This document shows, piece by piece, positions 19,697 through 28,794 of a DNA stretch of 64,000 bases (the first letter of the stretch is position 1; each line of letters starts with the position of its first letter). The notes beneath the pieces are model-generated. The model saw nothing but the letters and a program-made list of their open reading frames with translations. It did no database searches and was not told the DNA's origin. This stretch comes from Natrinema caseinilyticum (GTDB lineage Archaea > Halobacteriota > Halobacteria > Halobacteriales > Natrialbaceae): positions 3,655,369 to 3,719,368 of the forward strand of contig NZ_CP100445.1 of the NCBI RefSeq assembly GCF_024227435.1, read 5' to 3'. A program made the position numbers and the translations under genes.

Positions 19697-19706
19697 GGAT
19701 AAGTAT
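19697..19706 (-). promoter_or_regulatory. TATA box of the RimK-type gene
   Basis: Minus-strand ATACTTATCC is 23-32 bases before the ATG at 19674, fixing the leaderless start. Confidence 0.5.
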
Positions 19707-19766
19707 TGGCAGTTCGTTCAATTCGAACCGGCTGTACGGACGTGGTTCGGTTACTGCGATTACAGT

Positions 19767-21236
19767 TCACCCGATGACCGACCGGACTTGCCCCGGGTCG
19801 ACGAGTCCGCTCAGCACCGCGAGCACGCCCCAGGTGACCGCACCGACGGTGACCGCCCCGAAAAGCATGAGCAGGCTCGAGACCATCGGCGTGATGAGTA
19901 ATACCGCCACCCCCATCACGCCCGTAATCCCGCAAATGAGGCCGGTCGTTCGGGCGAGTCGACCGACGTTCAGCGAGAGTTCGGTGTGGACGACGTAGAG
20001 GTTCACCGCCACGTACACGGAGTGCGTTGCGACCGTCGCGATCGCAGCGCCGACGACCCCGATCGTCGGAATCAACAGGATGTTCAACCCGAGGTTGGCC
20101 AGCGCCGTCGCACCCTTCGCGACGGCGCGCGCTCGAGCACGTCCGAGGTAATCCAGGCTATCGCTGGTCAGGTTCGTGATCGCCTGCAACACGACGAACC
20201 CGGTGAGGACCTGCAAGACGGGTACCGCCGCCGCGTAGTCGGTCCCGAAGATCATGGTCAGGAACGGCCGTGCGACGATCGCGAGGCCGACCGCGGCCGG
20301 AATGTACAGCAACAGGACGTTCGTCAGCGACGTCTCGTAGATCCGTCTCGCCTCCGCGAGTTCGTCGGCGGCCTTCTGTTCGCCGAAGTTGGGCGAAATC
20401 GTGAACCCGAGCGACGCCGCTGGCGCCAGTACGAAGTCCGTAATCTGTTTTGCGAGGGTATAGAACGCGACCGCAGCGGGGTTGAGAAACAGTCCGACCA
20501 GGACGATGTCGATCTGTTTGTCGATGACGTTCGCGCTCTGGGTCGCCGTCAGGGGGACGCTGTACTCGAGCAGCCGCCGCGAGAGCCCCTCTTCGTACTC
20601 GTCGGCCGCTTCGTGTCGCCTGTAGAACCCGTAGTAGAGGATACCGATCCCGATGACGGCGGCGAGGGCGTAGCCGACGATATATCCGAAGAACGCGCCG
20701 AGCGCGCCGAGTCCGGCGAGAACGAACGCGACCGAGAAGAGCAGCCGTCCCGCGCCGCTGATCGCCTGGACGATCGCGCTGTAGCCGAGATGGTTGAACC
20801 CCTGGAACGCTACTTGCGCGAACGTGCTCCCGGAGTAGACGACGAGATACAACACGCCGGCAGCGAGAAACGGAGCCGCTCCGGGTTCGCCGAGCGCGTT
20901 CGCGATCCACTCGTGAAAGAGCAACAGGACGTACGCGACGAACGTGATCAGGACGAGTTTGGCCGTCACCGTCGTCTTGAGAAGGTACGGAATCTGTCCC
21001 GGATCCGTCTCCCGGTACTCGGAGAGATATCGGGCGACGGACCGCGAGAGACCGAGATCCGCGAACAGCTGGATGATAGCCAGTACACCGATCGCCCAGT
21101 ACAGCGCGCCGTAGCCGTCCGGGTCGAGCAGAAATCTCGCCAGTACGAACATGAGCAGCGCGCTCGAGATCATGTAGATCGCGCGCGCTACGAGCGTTGC
21201 CTTGAAGCCGTGAACGATGTGATCCTCCCTGTTCAT
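19767..21236 (-). CDS. Polysaccharide flippase (MOP/Wzx-like family)
   Basis: This 489-residue integral membrane protein has about a dozen hydrophobic helices across its length and a polysaccharide_synt-type N-terminus (HGFKATLVARAIYMISSALL). Family members flip lipid-linked sugars across the membrane for surface glycans or for S-layer N-glycosylation. No glycosyltransferases lie next to it, so it is an isolated member. The frame is open to 21344, but the first 36 residues are arginine/proline-rich and unlike the family, so ATG 21236 is used. Confidence 0.85.
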   Translation of the reverse strand: MNREDHIVHGFKATLVARAIYMISSALLMFVLARFLLDPDGYGALYWAIGVLAIIQLFADLGLSRSVARYLSEYRETDPGQIPYLLKTTVTAKLVLITFVAYVLLLFHEWIANALGEPGAAPFLAAGVLYLVVYSGSTFAQVAFQGFNHLGYSAIVQAISGAGRLLFSVAFVLAGLGALGAFFGYIVGYALAAVIGIGILYYGFYRRHEAADEYEEGLSRRLLEYSVPLTATQSANVIDKQIDIVLVGLFLNPAAVAFYTLAKQITDFVLAPAASLGFTISPNFGEQKAADELAEARRIYETSLTNVLLLYIPAAVGLAIVARPFLTMIFGTDYAAAVPVLQVLTGFVVLQAITNLTSDSLDYLGRARARAVAKGATALANLGLNILLIPTIGVVGAAIATVATHSVYVAVNLYVVHTELSLNVGRLARTTGLICGITGVMGVAVLLITPMVSSLLMLFGAVTVGAVTWGVLAVLSGLVDPGQVRSVIG

Positions 21237-21806
21237 TCCAGTGGACTCGTGTGATGGGATACTCGTAACCGACCGACGCCGTGGCCGAAAGCGACCAATG
21301 TACTCGTCGTCTCGAGGGACCGGCCAATTGTAATGCGGTGACAAAAGACGGATCGGGGTACTGCTGGAGGGGGTGACAGCGATCGTTTCGACACAGCGGA
21401 CCGTTTCGATAGCCGTCCGGACCGCTCGATCCCCGGTCAGCGGTACGGGTGTTCAAACGGGGACCAGGACGGCGGTATGTGGGGCCAAACGGTGGGAAAC
21501 GGATCGGTACCCGCGGTCGGTGGGTCCTGATACGTACCGCAGGTTGGAACTGACCGGCCGCGGGTGTGCGAAGCAGGATCCGGACCCTGACCGGGTGCGA
21601 GAGACCGCGTTTCCGAAGAATCAGGTGCCGACGAACGCGTTCTCGAACGGACGATCGTAGCCAAACGGACGAGAGAGCGGTCGCCGGGTCGCCGAGACCG
21701 AGTTCGCGAGAACGCGTCCTCGATCGCACGGTGAATCGAGACCGTCTCAGAACACGGGTCGTGTGTCGACTACCGGTTCGTCAGACGGGGCCGGGCTCGA
21801 GTCGAG
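21237..21806. other. Gene-free gap
   Basis: About 570 bases with no supportable gene. Minus-strand GAGTATCCC near 21258-21266 is a weak TATA candidate for the flippase. The remaining open frames are Arg/Pro/Ser-rich and lack motifs. Confidence 0.4.
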
Positions 21807-22559
21807 TCACAGGTACGAGGCGTCCCACCGGGTCGCTTTCCGGCGATTGCCGCAGGCGTTGCACTCGATTCGTCCCATCGCGTCCATCGCGTTGTCGATC
21901 GAGTCGCAGTTTCCGCACAACCAGGCGTACTGATTCTGCCGATCCGGCGATCGGTAAGCCGTGTAAAACGGCGATTTCGTTCCGCGAGCGGCCTCGCCGT
22001 AGCTCACGTAAATCGTCTCGCCGTCGACCGTCATTTCGTCGATCGCGTCCCAACTGCCGTCTTCCTCGTGGTCACTCTCGACGTACACGTTCTCGGTGAA
22101 CGTCGCGTCGCCGATCTCGACCTCGCGCTGGCCGGCCTGCTCGAAGCCGTGGTCCCGGTAGAACTGGTTTCCACCCTCGTTGTCCGCGAGCACGAAACAC
22201 TGAATCTCGGATGCGCCTTCCTCGAGTAACGCTTCGCGGGTTCGAACGAGCAGCCTGACGCCGGTTCCACCGTCGCGGTGATCCGGATGAATGTGTAGCC
22301 AGAGGAGGTGGCCGGTCGTGGCTTGCTGGCCGACCAGTTCGCTCTGGGAGAAGCCGACGATCTCGCCGTCCCGTTCGACGACCAGAAAGAGGACGCGATC
22401 GTCCTCGAGGTCGTCGGCGAACGAATCGCCGTACCACTGGTCGACCGCGGCGTCGATCGTGTCTTCCTCGAGGAAGGCGGTGTAGGTCGAGTTGAGCGAC
22501 TCGTGAGCGATCGATCGAATCGCGTCAGCGTCGGTGCCGGTTGCCTCGCGAATTACCAT
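21807..22559 (-). CDS. GNAT acetyltransferase with C-terminal zinc-ribbon domain
   Basis: The 250-residue protein has an N-terminal GNAT domain (about 1-150) with acetyl-CoA loop HPDHRDGGTGVRLL and the YRDHGFEQAG segment. The C-terminal part (about 165-250) contains CGNC...CNAC, a four-Cys zinc ribbon of the kind I recall in haloarchaeal DUF5816. The acetyl acceptor is unknown; the ribbon may recognise a protein or nucleic-acid partner. ATG 22559 (MVIREATGTDAD) gives the family start; the nine extra residues of the longer frame add nothing. Minus-strand TTTTGTATC about 23-31 bases upstream is a TATA candidate. Confidence 0.85.
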   Translation of the reverse strand: MVIREATGTDADAIRSIAHESLNSTYTAFLEEDTIDAAVDQWYGDSFADDLEDDRVLFLVVERDGEIVGFSQSELVGQQATTGHLLWLHIHPDHRDGGTGVRLLVRTREALLEEGASEIQCFVLADNEGGNQFYRDHGFEQAGQREVEIGDATFTENVYVESDHEEDGSWDAIDEMTVDGETIYVSYGEAARGTKSPFYTAYRSPDRQNQYAWLCGNCDSIDNAMDAMGRIECNACGNRRKATRWDASYL

Positions 22560-22720
22560 GGGTGCCAGTACTCGGGCCAGATACAAAACGTATGCCCACA
22601 GTCACAGATTCTGCCTGTCGTTGTTCGAGAGAATTTGCTTTTATCCAGAAAAACGACACGGAACGCTGTCGAAGAGCATGAAGGGGGAAGATTCACGTTA
22701 CCACCCCCTGAGAACGTCAT

Positions 22721-23827
22721 ATGAGCGACGACGCTGCGACGACCGAACCGCCCGACGAACCGGGCGCTACCGATCAGATGGAGGACGCGTTCACGTACAA
22801 CGGCGGCCGGGTCGACCCAGGCGAATCGGCGAACATTCGCTACGGCATCAGTGAGACGTATCTCGGGGACCCGGTCAGGATTCCGGTTACGGTTATCAAC
22901 GGCGAACAGCCCGGCCCGACGGTCTTCCTCTCGGCGGCGGCCCACGGCGACGAACTCAACGGAATCGAAGTCGTTCGCGAGGTGGCTCACGATTGGGACC
23001 ACTCCGTTCTCCACGGGACGTTAGTCTGTCTGCCCGTGATGAACGTTCCCGGCTTCATCGCCCAGGAGCGATACTTGCCGATCTACGACCGCGACCTGAA
23101 TCGATCGTTTCCCGGTCGGGAGGGATCGACGAGCGCCAGACGGATGGCACACCAGATTTACACGAACTTCATCGAGCCGTGCGATATCGGCGTCGACTTC
23201 CACACGTCGACGCGCGGGCGGACGAACATGCTTCACGTCCGAGCGAACATGGAGCGCCCGAACGTCGCCAGACTCGCGAACGCGTTCAGCTCGAACGTGA
23301 TTATCGCGGGAGAGGGCCCATCGGGAACGCTTCGCCGGGAGGCGACGGAGGCCGGCATCCCGACGATTACCGTCGAGATGGGCGAGGCACACCGGTTCCA
23401 GCGGCGATTGATCGACCGCGCACTCACCGGCGTCGCCAGCGTCCTCGCCGAGTTCGGCCTCCACCGGGACTCGTCGGTCCACTGGCCCGGGTGGCGAACC
23501 GTCATCGACACCGACGACGAGAAAACCTGGCTTCGCGCGGACGCGGGCGGCATCGTCGACATGAAACGCGGCCGCGGCGCGCTCGTCGAAGAGGGCGAAG
23601 TGATCTGTGCCATTACCAACCCGTTCAAAGAGGAAGAGGACATCGTCACCGTCGAGGCTCCCTTCACCGGTCTCATCGTCGGCGTCCTCGAGAATCCGGT
23701 GGTCTACCCGGGGAACCCGCTGTGCCATCTCGTCGGCCTTTCGCCGGACACGCTCACCGCGCTCGAGCGCGAGCGCACGACGGAACGGTCCCGATCCGAC
23801 CTTCGGCGCCAGGAGCACAGAGACTGA
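22721..23827 (+). CDS. Succinylglutamate desuccinylase/aspartoacylase-family hydrolase
   Basis: This 368-residue zinc-dependent amidohydrolase is of the AstE/AspA (M14-like) family. Zinc ligands are visible as His and Glu in AAHGDELNGIEVV (about 68-80) and His in VDFHTSTRGR (about 150), with the catalytic Glu in VEMGEAHRFQ. The C-terminal part (about 280-345) is a barrel-sandwich-like domain. Haloarchaeal members of this type are often tied to osmolyte or amino-acid acyl group removal, but the substrate is not determined here. It is divergent from the GNAT gene across about 160 bases; an acetyltransferase beside a deacylase is suggestive but unproven. Confidence 0.87.
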   Translation: MSDDAATTEPPDEPGATDQMEDAFTYNGGRVDPGESANIRYGISETYLGDPVRIPVTVINGEQPGPTVFLSAAAHGDELNGIEVVREVAHDWDHSVLHGTLVCLPVMNVPGFIAQERYLPIYDRDLNRSFPGREGSTSARRMAHQIYTNFIEPCDIGVDFHTSTRGRTNMLHVRANMERPNVARLANAFSSNVIIAGEGPSGTLRREATEAGIPTITVEMGEAHRFQRRLIDRALTGVASVLAEFGLHRDSSVHWPGWRTVIDTDDEKTWLRADAGGIVDMKRGRGALVEEGEVICAITNPFKEEEDIVTVEAPFTGLIVGVLENPVVYPGNPLCHLVGLSPDTLTALERERTTERSRSDLRRQEHRD

Positions 23828-24006
23828 ACGGGTGAACCGCGGTGCGGTCACACGTCCGGTCGGACGGTCTCGAATCGTTCGAGAGGACAGTCTCGACGTA
23901 TCTGACGGGAGGGTTCCGATCCGGGTCGGAGATCCTGTGACAAAACGTACTCGTTTCTGTAGTTATTTTCACGGACGCAACGCGTATACGGGGCGATAAA
24001 AGTAAC

Positions 24007-24014
24007 TTCTATAC
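24007..24014 (+). promoter_or_regulatory. Promoter element of the sdh operon
   Basis: TTCTATAC is 30-37 bases before the sdhC ATG, giving a leader of only a few bases. An alternative, CGATAAAAGT, lies about ten bases further upstream. Confidence 0.4.
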
Positions 24015-24043
24015 CCCCACGGTCAAACCGTCCACATGAGCGC

Positions 24044-24469
24044 ATGAGTCAGTCTTACAATCGCGGTCTCATCGAGGACTTCGGCCGCTGGAAGGAGTTC
24101 TCGGCCGGCATGTGGGCGTGGATCTTCCACAAGTTCACCGGGTGGATGCTGATCGGCTACCTGTTTACCCACATCGCCGTGCTGAGTACGTCTCTCGGCG
24201 CAGCGGGGAACGCATCGGCGATTCAAGCAGAAACGGACGTGTACACCACGACCCTCCAGGGCCTCGAGGGGCTCTTTCTCGTCCGCCTTCTCGAGGTCGG
24301 CCTGCTCGCGGTGGCCGTCTTCCACATTCTGAACGGCCTCCGACTGCTGATGGTCGACCTCGGCGTCGGACTCGAGGCACAGGACAAGAGTTTCTACGCT
24401 TCGCTGGTGTTGACGGGTGCGATCACCGTCGCGAGCGTCCCGACGTTCCTCTCCGGGGTGAGCCTCTGA
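24044..24469 (+). CDS. sdhC: Succinate dehydrogenase cytochrome b subunit
   Basis: This 141-residue membrane anchor is the first gene of sdhCDBA. It has three hydrophobic helices (about 24-52, 80-108 and 117-140), with the family run [20 protein letters not shown] supplying a candidate haem/quinone-site His and a second His in [14 protein letters not shown]. It anchors the SdhAB catalytic pair and passes electrons to menaquinone. Its stop overlaps the sdhD start (TGATG), so the two are translationally coupled. Confidence 0.92.
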   Translation: MSQSYNRGLIEDFGRWKEFSAGMWAWIFHKFTGWMLIGYLFTHIAVLSTSLGAAGNASAIQAETDVYTTTLQGLEGLFLVRLLEVGLLAVAVFHILNGLRLLMVDLGVGLEAQDKSFYASLVLTGAITVASVPTFLSGVSL

Positions 24470-24834
24470 TGGCGGAACGGTACTCTTCGTTCACGCCCGG
24501 CGGGACCGGCTGGTTCCTCCAGCGGATCACGGCGGCGTTTCTGGTCGTCGTTCTGGCCTTTCACTTCTTTCTGCTTCACTTCGTCAATCACGCGTACGAA
24601 GTAACCTTCTTGGCCACTCAGGCCCGAATGGAGAACGTTGGTTACTTCCTCACGATGGTGTTGTTCCTGATCACCGCCGCGTTCCACGGCGTCAACGGCG
24701 TCTACAACGCGCTGGTCAATCAGGGGCTCCAGGGGACTCAGAAGAAAGTTGTGCTGGCGGTGCTGGTCGTCGCTGCCCTCGCACTCGTCGCACAGGGAAC
24801 CTACGTCGCACTCGCGATGGCGGGGATGATCTAA
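24469..24834 (+). CDS. sdhD: Succinate dehydrogenase membrane anchor subunit
   Basis: The 121-residue second anchor subunit has three hydrophobic helices. WFLQRITAAFLVVVLAFHFF and AFHGVNGVYNALVNQGLQG are the conserved regions, with histidines positioned for haem or quinone binding. The ATG at 24469 overlaps the sdhC stop by one base. The frame is open further upstream through sdhC, but only this start gives a family-like protein. The stop is one base from the sdhB start. Confidence 0.92.
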   Translation: MAERYSSFTPGGTGWFLQRITAAFLVVVLAFHFFLLHFVNHAYEVTFLATQARMENVGYFLTMVLFLITAAFHGVNGVYNALVNQGLQGTQKKVVLAVLVVAALALVAQGTYVALAMAGMI

Positions 24835-24835
24835 C

Positions 24836-25705
24836 ATGAGTACGCAACAAGTCGAACCGGAGAGTCAGGAAGCACCGGAAGACCCGGCGATGAAGGGCGC
24901 GGAGTCGCCGGCCGCAGAAAAACAGAAAGAAGGCGAGGCGATCGACCAGACGACGGCCGACGCCTCCGAACTCGAGGGGGAGACGGCACACATCAAGGTG
25001 TTTCGATACGATCCCGAAGTCGAAGCGAAACAGGAACCTCGCTTCGACGACTTCCACGTTCCCTTCGAGAAGGGGATGACCGTCCTCGACGCGGTCATGT
25101 ACGCCCGCGACGAGTACGATTCGTCGCTGACGTTCCGACACTCCTGTCGGCAGGCCGTCTGTGGCTCCGACGCGTTCTTCGTCAACGGGAAGCAGCGACT
25201 GGGCTGTAAGACCCAGATCGCCGACCTGGAACAACCGATTCGCATCGAACCGCTCCCGCACCAGGAGGTCGTCAAAGACCTGGTCGTCGACATGGACCAC
25301 TTCTACGACCAGATGCACACCGTCGAGCCGTACTTCCAGCAGGAAGACCTCCCGGAGGGCGAACTCGAGGAGCAGCGACAGTCCCGCGAGAATCGCGAGA
25401 AGGTCAAGATGTCCACGCGCTGTATCTGGTGTGGCGCGTGTATGTCCTCGTGTAACATCGCCGCCGGGGACAACGAGTATCTGGGGCCCGCGGCGATCAA
25501 CAAGGCCTACCGGTTCGCGATGGACGAACGCGAAGACGAGGAAATCAAAGAGCATCGACTCCGCATTCTCGAGCAGGAACACGGCGTCTGGCGGTGTCAG
25601 ACCCAGTTCTCCTGTACCGAGGTGTGTCCGAAAGACATCCCGCTCACCGAGCACATTCAGGAGCTCAAGCGGGAAGCGGTCAAGAAAAACCTGAAGTTCT
25701 GGTAA
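24836..25705 (+). CDS. sdhB: Succinate dehydrogenase iron-sulphur subunit
   Basis: The subunit has 289 residues and carries electrons from FAD to the membrane anchor through three iron-sulphur clusters. The N-terminal ferredoxin-like domain has HSCRQAVCGSD...C, where an Asp stands in the third cluster position as in the E. coli enzyme. The C-terminal domain has CIWCGACMSSCN and CQTQFSCTEVCPKDIP for the 4Fe-4S and 3Fe-4S clusters. An acidic extension of about 50 residues precedes the ferredoxin domain, probably a halophilic addition. It is tightly packed between sdhD and sdhA. Confidence 0.95.
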   Translation: MSTQQVEPESQEAPEDPAMKGAESPAAEKQKEGEAIDQTTADASELEGETAHIKVFRYDPEVEAKQEPRFDDFHVPFEKGMTVLDAVMYARDEYDSSLTFRHSCRQAVCGSDAFFVNGKQRLGCKTQIADLEQPIRIEPLPHQEVVKDLVVDMDHFYDQMHTVEPYFQQEDLPEGELEEQRQSRENREKVKMSTRCIWCGACMSSCNIAAGDNEYLGPAAINKAYRFAMDEREDEEIKEHRLRILEQEHGVWRCQTQFSCTEVCPKDIPLTEHIQELKREAVKKNLKFW

Positions 25706-25707
25706 TC

Positions 25708-27546
25708 ATGTACGAACACGACGTTATCGTAGTCGGCGCGGGCGGCGCTGGCCTCCGGGCCGCGATCGCAGCACACGAAGCCGGAGCGGACGTGGCGATC
25801 GTCACGAAACTCCACCCGGTCCGCAGTCACACCGGCGCGGCGGAGGGCGGAATCAACGCCGCACTCCAGGAGGGCGACGACTGGGAACTCCACGCTTACG
25901 ACACGATGAAGGGGTCGGACTACCTCGGCGACGCGCCGGCGGTCGAGACCCTCGCCAAGAACTCACCCGAGGAGACCATCAACCTCGAGCACTGGGGGAT
26001 GCCGTTCTCCCGCGAGGACGACGGTCGGGTTTCACAGCGTCCGTTCGGCGGGCTTTCTTACCCGCGGACCACCTACGCCGGTGCCGAAACGGGCCATCAC
26101 CTGCTGCACGTCATGTACGAGCAGGTCGTCAAGCGCGGCATTCAGGTCTACGACGAGTGGTACGTCATGGACCTCGCGACGAGCGACGAACCCGATCCGA
26201 ACGACCGCACGTGCCACGGCGTCGTCGCTTACGACATCCAGTCCGGCAAGATCGAGGGCTTCAAGGCCACCGGCGGGGTCGTCCTCGCGAGCGGCGGTCC
26301 CGGACAGGCGTTCGATCACACCACCAACGCCGTCTCCTGTACCGGCGACGGCCACGCGATGGCGTATCGTGCGGGCGCACCGCTCGAGGACATGGAGTTC
26401 ATCCAGTTCCATCCGACCTCGTTGCCGTCGACCGGCGTTCTCATCTCCGAGGGCGTCCGCGGGGAAGGCGGCATCCTCTACAACAACGAGGGCGAGCGGT
26501 TCATGTTCGAGCACGGCTACGCGAACAACTCCGGTGAACTCGCCTCTCGGGACGTCGTCGCCCGCGCCGAACTCACCGAAGTCAACGAAGGACGCGGTGT
26601 CGACGACGAGTACGTCCATCTCGACATGCGCCACCTCGGCGAGGAGCGCATCATGGACCGTCTCGAAAACATCCTCCACCTCGCGGAGGACTTCGAAGGC
26701 GTCGACGGCCTCGTCGAACCGATGCCGGTCAAACCCGGTCAGCACTACGCGATGGGCGGCATCGAAGTCGACGAGAACGGTCAGACCTGCGTCGGCGGAC
26801 TCTACGCTGCCGGCGAGTGTGCCTGCGTCTCAGTCCACGGCGGGAACCGCCTGGGCGGGAACGCCTTGCCTGAACTCATCGTCTTCGGGAAGCGCGCGGG
26901 CCGTCACGCCGCCGGCGACGATCTCGGCGAGCCCAAAATCAAAACCGGCTACGGGGACGACGTCGAGGACGAGACCGACACCGAACTGCCGGTCGCCCCC
27001 GGCGAAGCGGGGCTGGACTCGACCAGCGGTGTCGCCGCGGACGGGGGGGTTACCGCCGAGGCAGACGGTATCCTCGAGCGCGCCGTCGAGTCGACTCGAG
27101 AACGAGTCGAGTACTTGATAGACAAAGACGACGGCGTACAGCACGCGGAGATCCGCGCGAAACTCCAGCGAGCGATGACCGACTACGTGAACGTCTTCCG
27201 TACCGGCGACGGAGTCAGGAAGGCCCTGCGGATCATCCGCGAGTGCCGCGAGGAGTACCAGGACGTGTACGTCGACGATCCGTCGCGAACGTTCAACACC
27301 GACCTCCAGCAGACGATCGAGACGCGCAACCTGATCGACGTCGCCGAGACGATCGCACTCGGCGCACTCGTCCGCAACGAATTCCGCGGGGCCCACTGGC
27401 GTCAGGAAAATCAGATCCGCGACGACGAGAACTGGCTCAAACACACGCTTATCTCGTGGGACAACGGCAATCCCTCGATCTTCTACCGTCCGGTCATCCT
27501 CGAGGGCGAGAACAAGACCTACGAGCCGAAAGAGCGTAGCTACTGA
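25708..27546 (+). CDS. sdhA: Succinate dehydrogenase flavoprotein subunit
   Basis: This 612-residue catalytic subunit oxidises succinate to fumarate with covalent FAD. Marks are the dinucleotide fold VVGAGGAGLRAAIAAHEAG at the N-terminus, the FAD-attachment run VRSHTGAAEGG (about 37-47, His on the loop), the substrate region HPTSLPSTGVLISEGVRGEGG, and GGNRLGGNALPELIVFGKRAG near residue 385. A variable acidic linker separates this from the C-terminal helical domain. The frame is open upstream inside sdhB; ATG 25708, two bases after the sdhB stop, is the proper start. Confidence 0.96.
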   Translation: MYEHDVIVVGAGGAGLRAAIAAHEAGADVAIVTKLHPVRSHTGAAEGGINAALQEGDDWELHAYDTMKGSDYLGDAPAVETLAKNSPEETINLEHWGMPFSREDDGRVSQRPFGGLSYPRTTYAGAETGHHLLHVMYEQVVKRGIQVYDEWYVMDLATSDEPDPNDRTCHGVVAYDIQSGKIEGFKATGGVVLASGGPGQAFDHTTNAVSCTGDGHAMAYRAGAPLEDMEFIQFHPTSLPSTGVLISEGVRGEGGILYNNEGERFMFEHGYANNSGELASRDVVARAELTEVNEGRGVDDEYVHLDMRHLGEERIMDRLENILHLAEDFEGVDGLVEPMPVKPGQHYAMGGIEVDENGQTCVGGLYAAGECACVSVHGGNRLGGNALPELIVFGKRAGRHAAGDDLGEPKIKTGYGDDVEDETDTELPVAPGEAGLDSTSGVAADGGVTAEADGILERAVESTRERVEYLIDKDDGVQHAEIRAKLQRAMTDYVNVFRTGDGVRKALRIIRECREEYQDVYVDDPSRTFNTDLQQTIETRNLIDVAETIALGALVRNEFRGAHWRQENQIRDDENWLKHTLISWDNGNPSIFYRPVILEGENKTYEPKERSY

Positions 27547-27567
27547 CGGGTCGGCCGCGGCGATCGG

Positions 27568-27572
27568 TTTTT
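27568..27572 (+). terminator. Possible T-tract terminator of the sdh operon
   Basis: TTTTT lies about 20 bases after the sdhA stop in an otherwise G+C-rich stretch, the kind of signal that ends archaeal transcripts. It is short, so support is weak. Confidence 0.3.
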
Positions 27573-27615
27573 CGGATTCGTCTTCACCTACCCGCCACGC
27601 GTCGCTACGGGGGCG

Positions 27616-27625
27616 AATATTTTTC
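27616..27625 (+). promoter_or_regulatory. TATA element of the small membrane protein gene
   Basis: AATATTTTTC lies 24-33 bases before the ATG at 27649. Confidence 0.45.
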
Positions 27626-27648
27626 ACGTTCGAAGCAACCGGTTATAT

Positions 27649-27882
27649 ATGGGCGAGAACCGGATCGGACGGCGACTCGACTTGATCATCGTTCTTCTAC
27701 TCGCTATCGTCGGCAACCTGTATTTCGAACTGCTCGTTCTGGTCCTGCAGTGGGTTGGGGCGGTGATTCCAGCCGTTCCCGCCCCGTTCCTGGGGATTCT
27801 CGCACCCGCCGTCGTCCTGGTGATAGCGTGGGTGCTCGCTCGGCTGTCGTTACTGCTCGAGTCGACCAGACACGATTCGTGA
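27649..27882 (+). CDS. Small two-helix membrane protein
   Basis: I do not recognise this 77-residue protein. It has two strongly hydrophobic segments (about 11-36 and 44-68), a basic N-terminus (GENRIGRRLD) and a short charged C-terminus, so it should be a membrane hairpin. A well-placed TATA element supports expression. It follows the sdh operon by about 100 bases but has its own promoter, and converges on the XapX-like gene. Confidence 0.6.
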   Translation: MGENRIGRRLDLIIVLLLAIVGNLYFELLVLVLQWVGAVIPAVPAPFLGILAPAVVLVIAWVLARLSLLLESTRHDS

Positions 27883-27907
27883 ACCGCGTCCCTTCTCGCA
27901 CGCCCCG

Positions 27908-28102
27908 TTACAGGCCGGCTATTTCGAGCAGATCCACGCCGATTCCCAGATAGTCGATCAGCTTATAGCCGACGTATATCCCGACGATTCCCACGACGCC
28001 GGGAAGTTCCGGTGGTGCAGGAATCGGAATCGCGAGATAGCGGAACAGTGCACCGGTGACGAGTCCGGTCAGGAGTGCGAGAACGGTGATGTGCATCGTC
28101 AT
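27908..28102 (-). CDS. XapX-domain small membrane protein
   Basis: The 64-residue protein matches the XapX/DUF1427 family: a first helix (TVLALLTGLVTGALFRYL), the family run PIPAPPELPGVVGIVGIYVGYKL, and a short tail. The function of the family is unknown; it is often found near xanthine or transport genes in bacteria. The frame is open to 28135, but ATG 28102 gives the normal family length. Confidence 0.75.
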   Translation of the reverse strand: MTMHITVLALLTGLVTGALFRYLAIPIPAPPELPGVVGIVGIYVGYKLIDYLGIGVDLLEIAGL

Positions 28103-28374
28103 TGCGTTTCCTCGTACTCGCCAGCGTGGCCACAAAAGCGATTCGCCTGAATTCAGGGTCCACAGTGCCTCTGAGAACCGTTAACACTGTGCCAGTGCGA
28201 CGCTCTGCGCGACTCTCTCGCGGCGCGACGACGACGCCACATCGAACGCGGTCACTACGACAATCGCCTATATCTGGAATTTCCGCTCTGATGACTCTCT
28301 TCCGGCGTCGACGCATATTCGTCGATCGACGATTCGACTATCGACAATCGAGAAAGTCGACCCGGGCCCATTAT

Positions 28375-28390
28375 TTCGACAATTGTTGAA
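28375..28390. promoter_or_regulatory. 16-bp near-palindrome upstream of the HTH gene
   Basis: TTCGACAATTGTTGAA reads the same on both strands except for one pair. It lies 39-54 bases before the ATG at 28429, just upstream of the TATA element, a good position for an operator bound by a dimeric regulator, possibly the product of the gene itself. Confidence 0.45.
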
Positions 28391-28397
28391 GGAGACA

Positions 28398-28405
28398 TTT
28401 ATTAT
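28398..28405 (+). promoter_or_regulatory. TATA box of the small HTH gene
   Basis: TTTATTAT is 24-31 bases before the ATG at 28429. This supports that start over GTG 28414 and ATG 28417. Confidence 0.5.
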
Positions 28406-28428
28406 CGTCGAAAGTGATGGGATCGAGT

Positions 28429-28653
28429 ATGACATCGACAGCGACGTCGGGTCTCGACGTATCGCTTCCGACGGAACTCGATTCCGACCGAGCGAAACTG
28501 GTGTACCTGTATCTCGCAGCGAGTAACGGTGCGACCGCCGAAGACCTCTGTACCGATCTCGCTGTCACGAAAGGCGCCGTCCTCTCGATCACGGGCACGC
28601 TGCGAGAACGGGGCTATCTCGAGCACACGGACGGACGATACGAACTCATTTGA
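28429..28653 (+). CDS. Small winged-helix transcriptional regulator
   Basis: The 74-residue protein is essentially one winged helix-turn-helix: LVYLYLAASNGATAEDLCTDLAVTKGAVLSITGTLRERGYLEHTDGRYEL is shared with MarR/TrmB-like and haloarchaeal DprA-HTH type domains (LxxNGATAEDL as helix 2, the TKGAVLSITGTL recognition helix, then the wing). No ligand domain is present, so it is likely a simple dimeric repressor or activator. The near-palindrome upstream suggests self-regulation. Confidence 0.72.
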   Translation: MTSTATSGLDVSLPTELDSDRAKLVYLYLAASNGATAEDLCTDLAVTKGAVLSITGTLRERGYLEHTDGRYELI

Positions 28654-28794
28654 TCACTGACCGCTCTCGAGACGGAGACGAAGGGGAACGGCCGTCTCGG
28701 AACTGAGGCGGTAATCAGACGGTCCCGCGAACGTGTCCACCGACGGGCAGACCAGCGACGAGTCGCGACTGTGGGGGCGGCGCGATAGACCCCG

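Larger units (their letters stand above)
28103..28428. other. Intergenic region upstream of the small winged-helix regulator
   Basis: No gene seen. The right end contains the promoter and palindrome of the following regulator. The middle carries several short inverted motifs around GTCGA and CGATTCGAC (28320-28360). Confidence 0.4.

Noticed and set aside
25594-25707. Upstream extension of the sdhA frame
   Set aside because: Overlaps the end of sdhB in another frame; the family start MYEHDVIVVGAGGAG begins at 25708.
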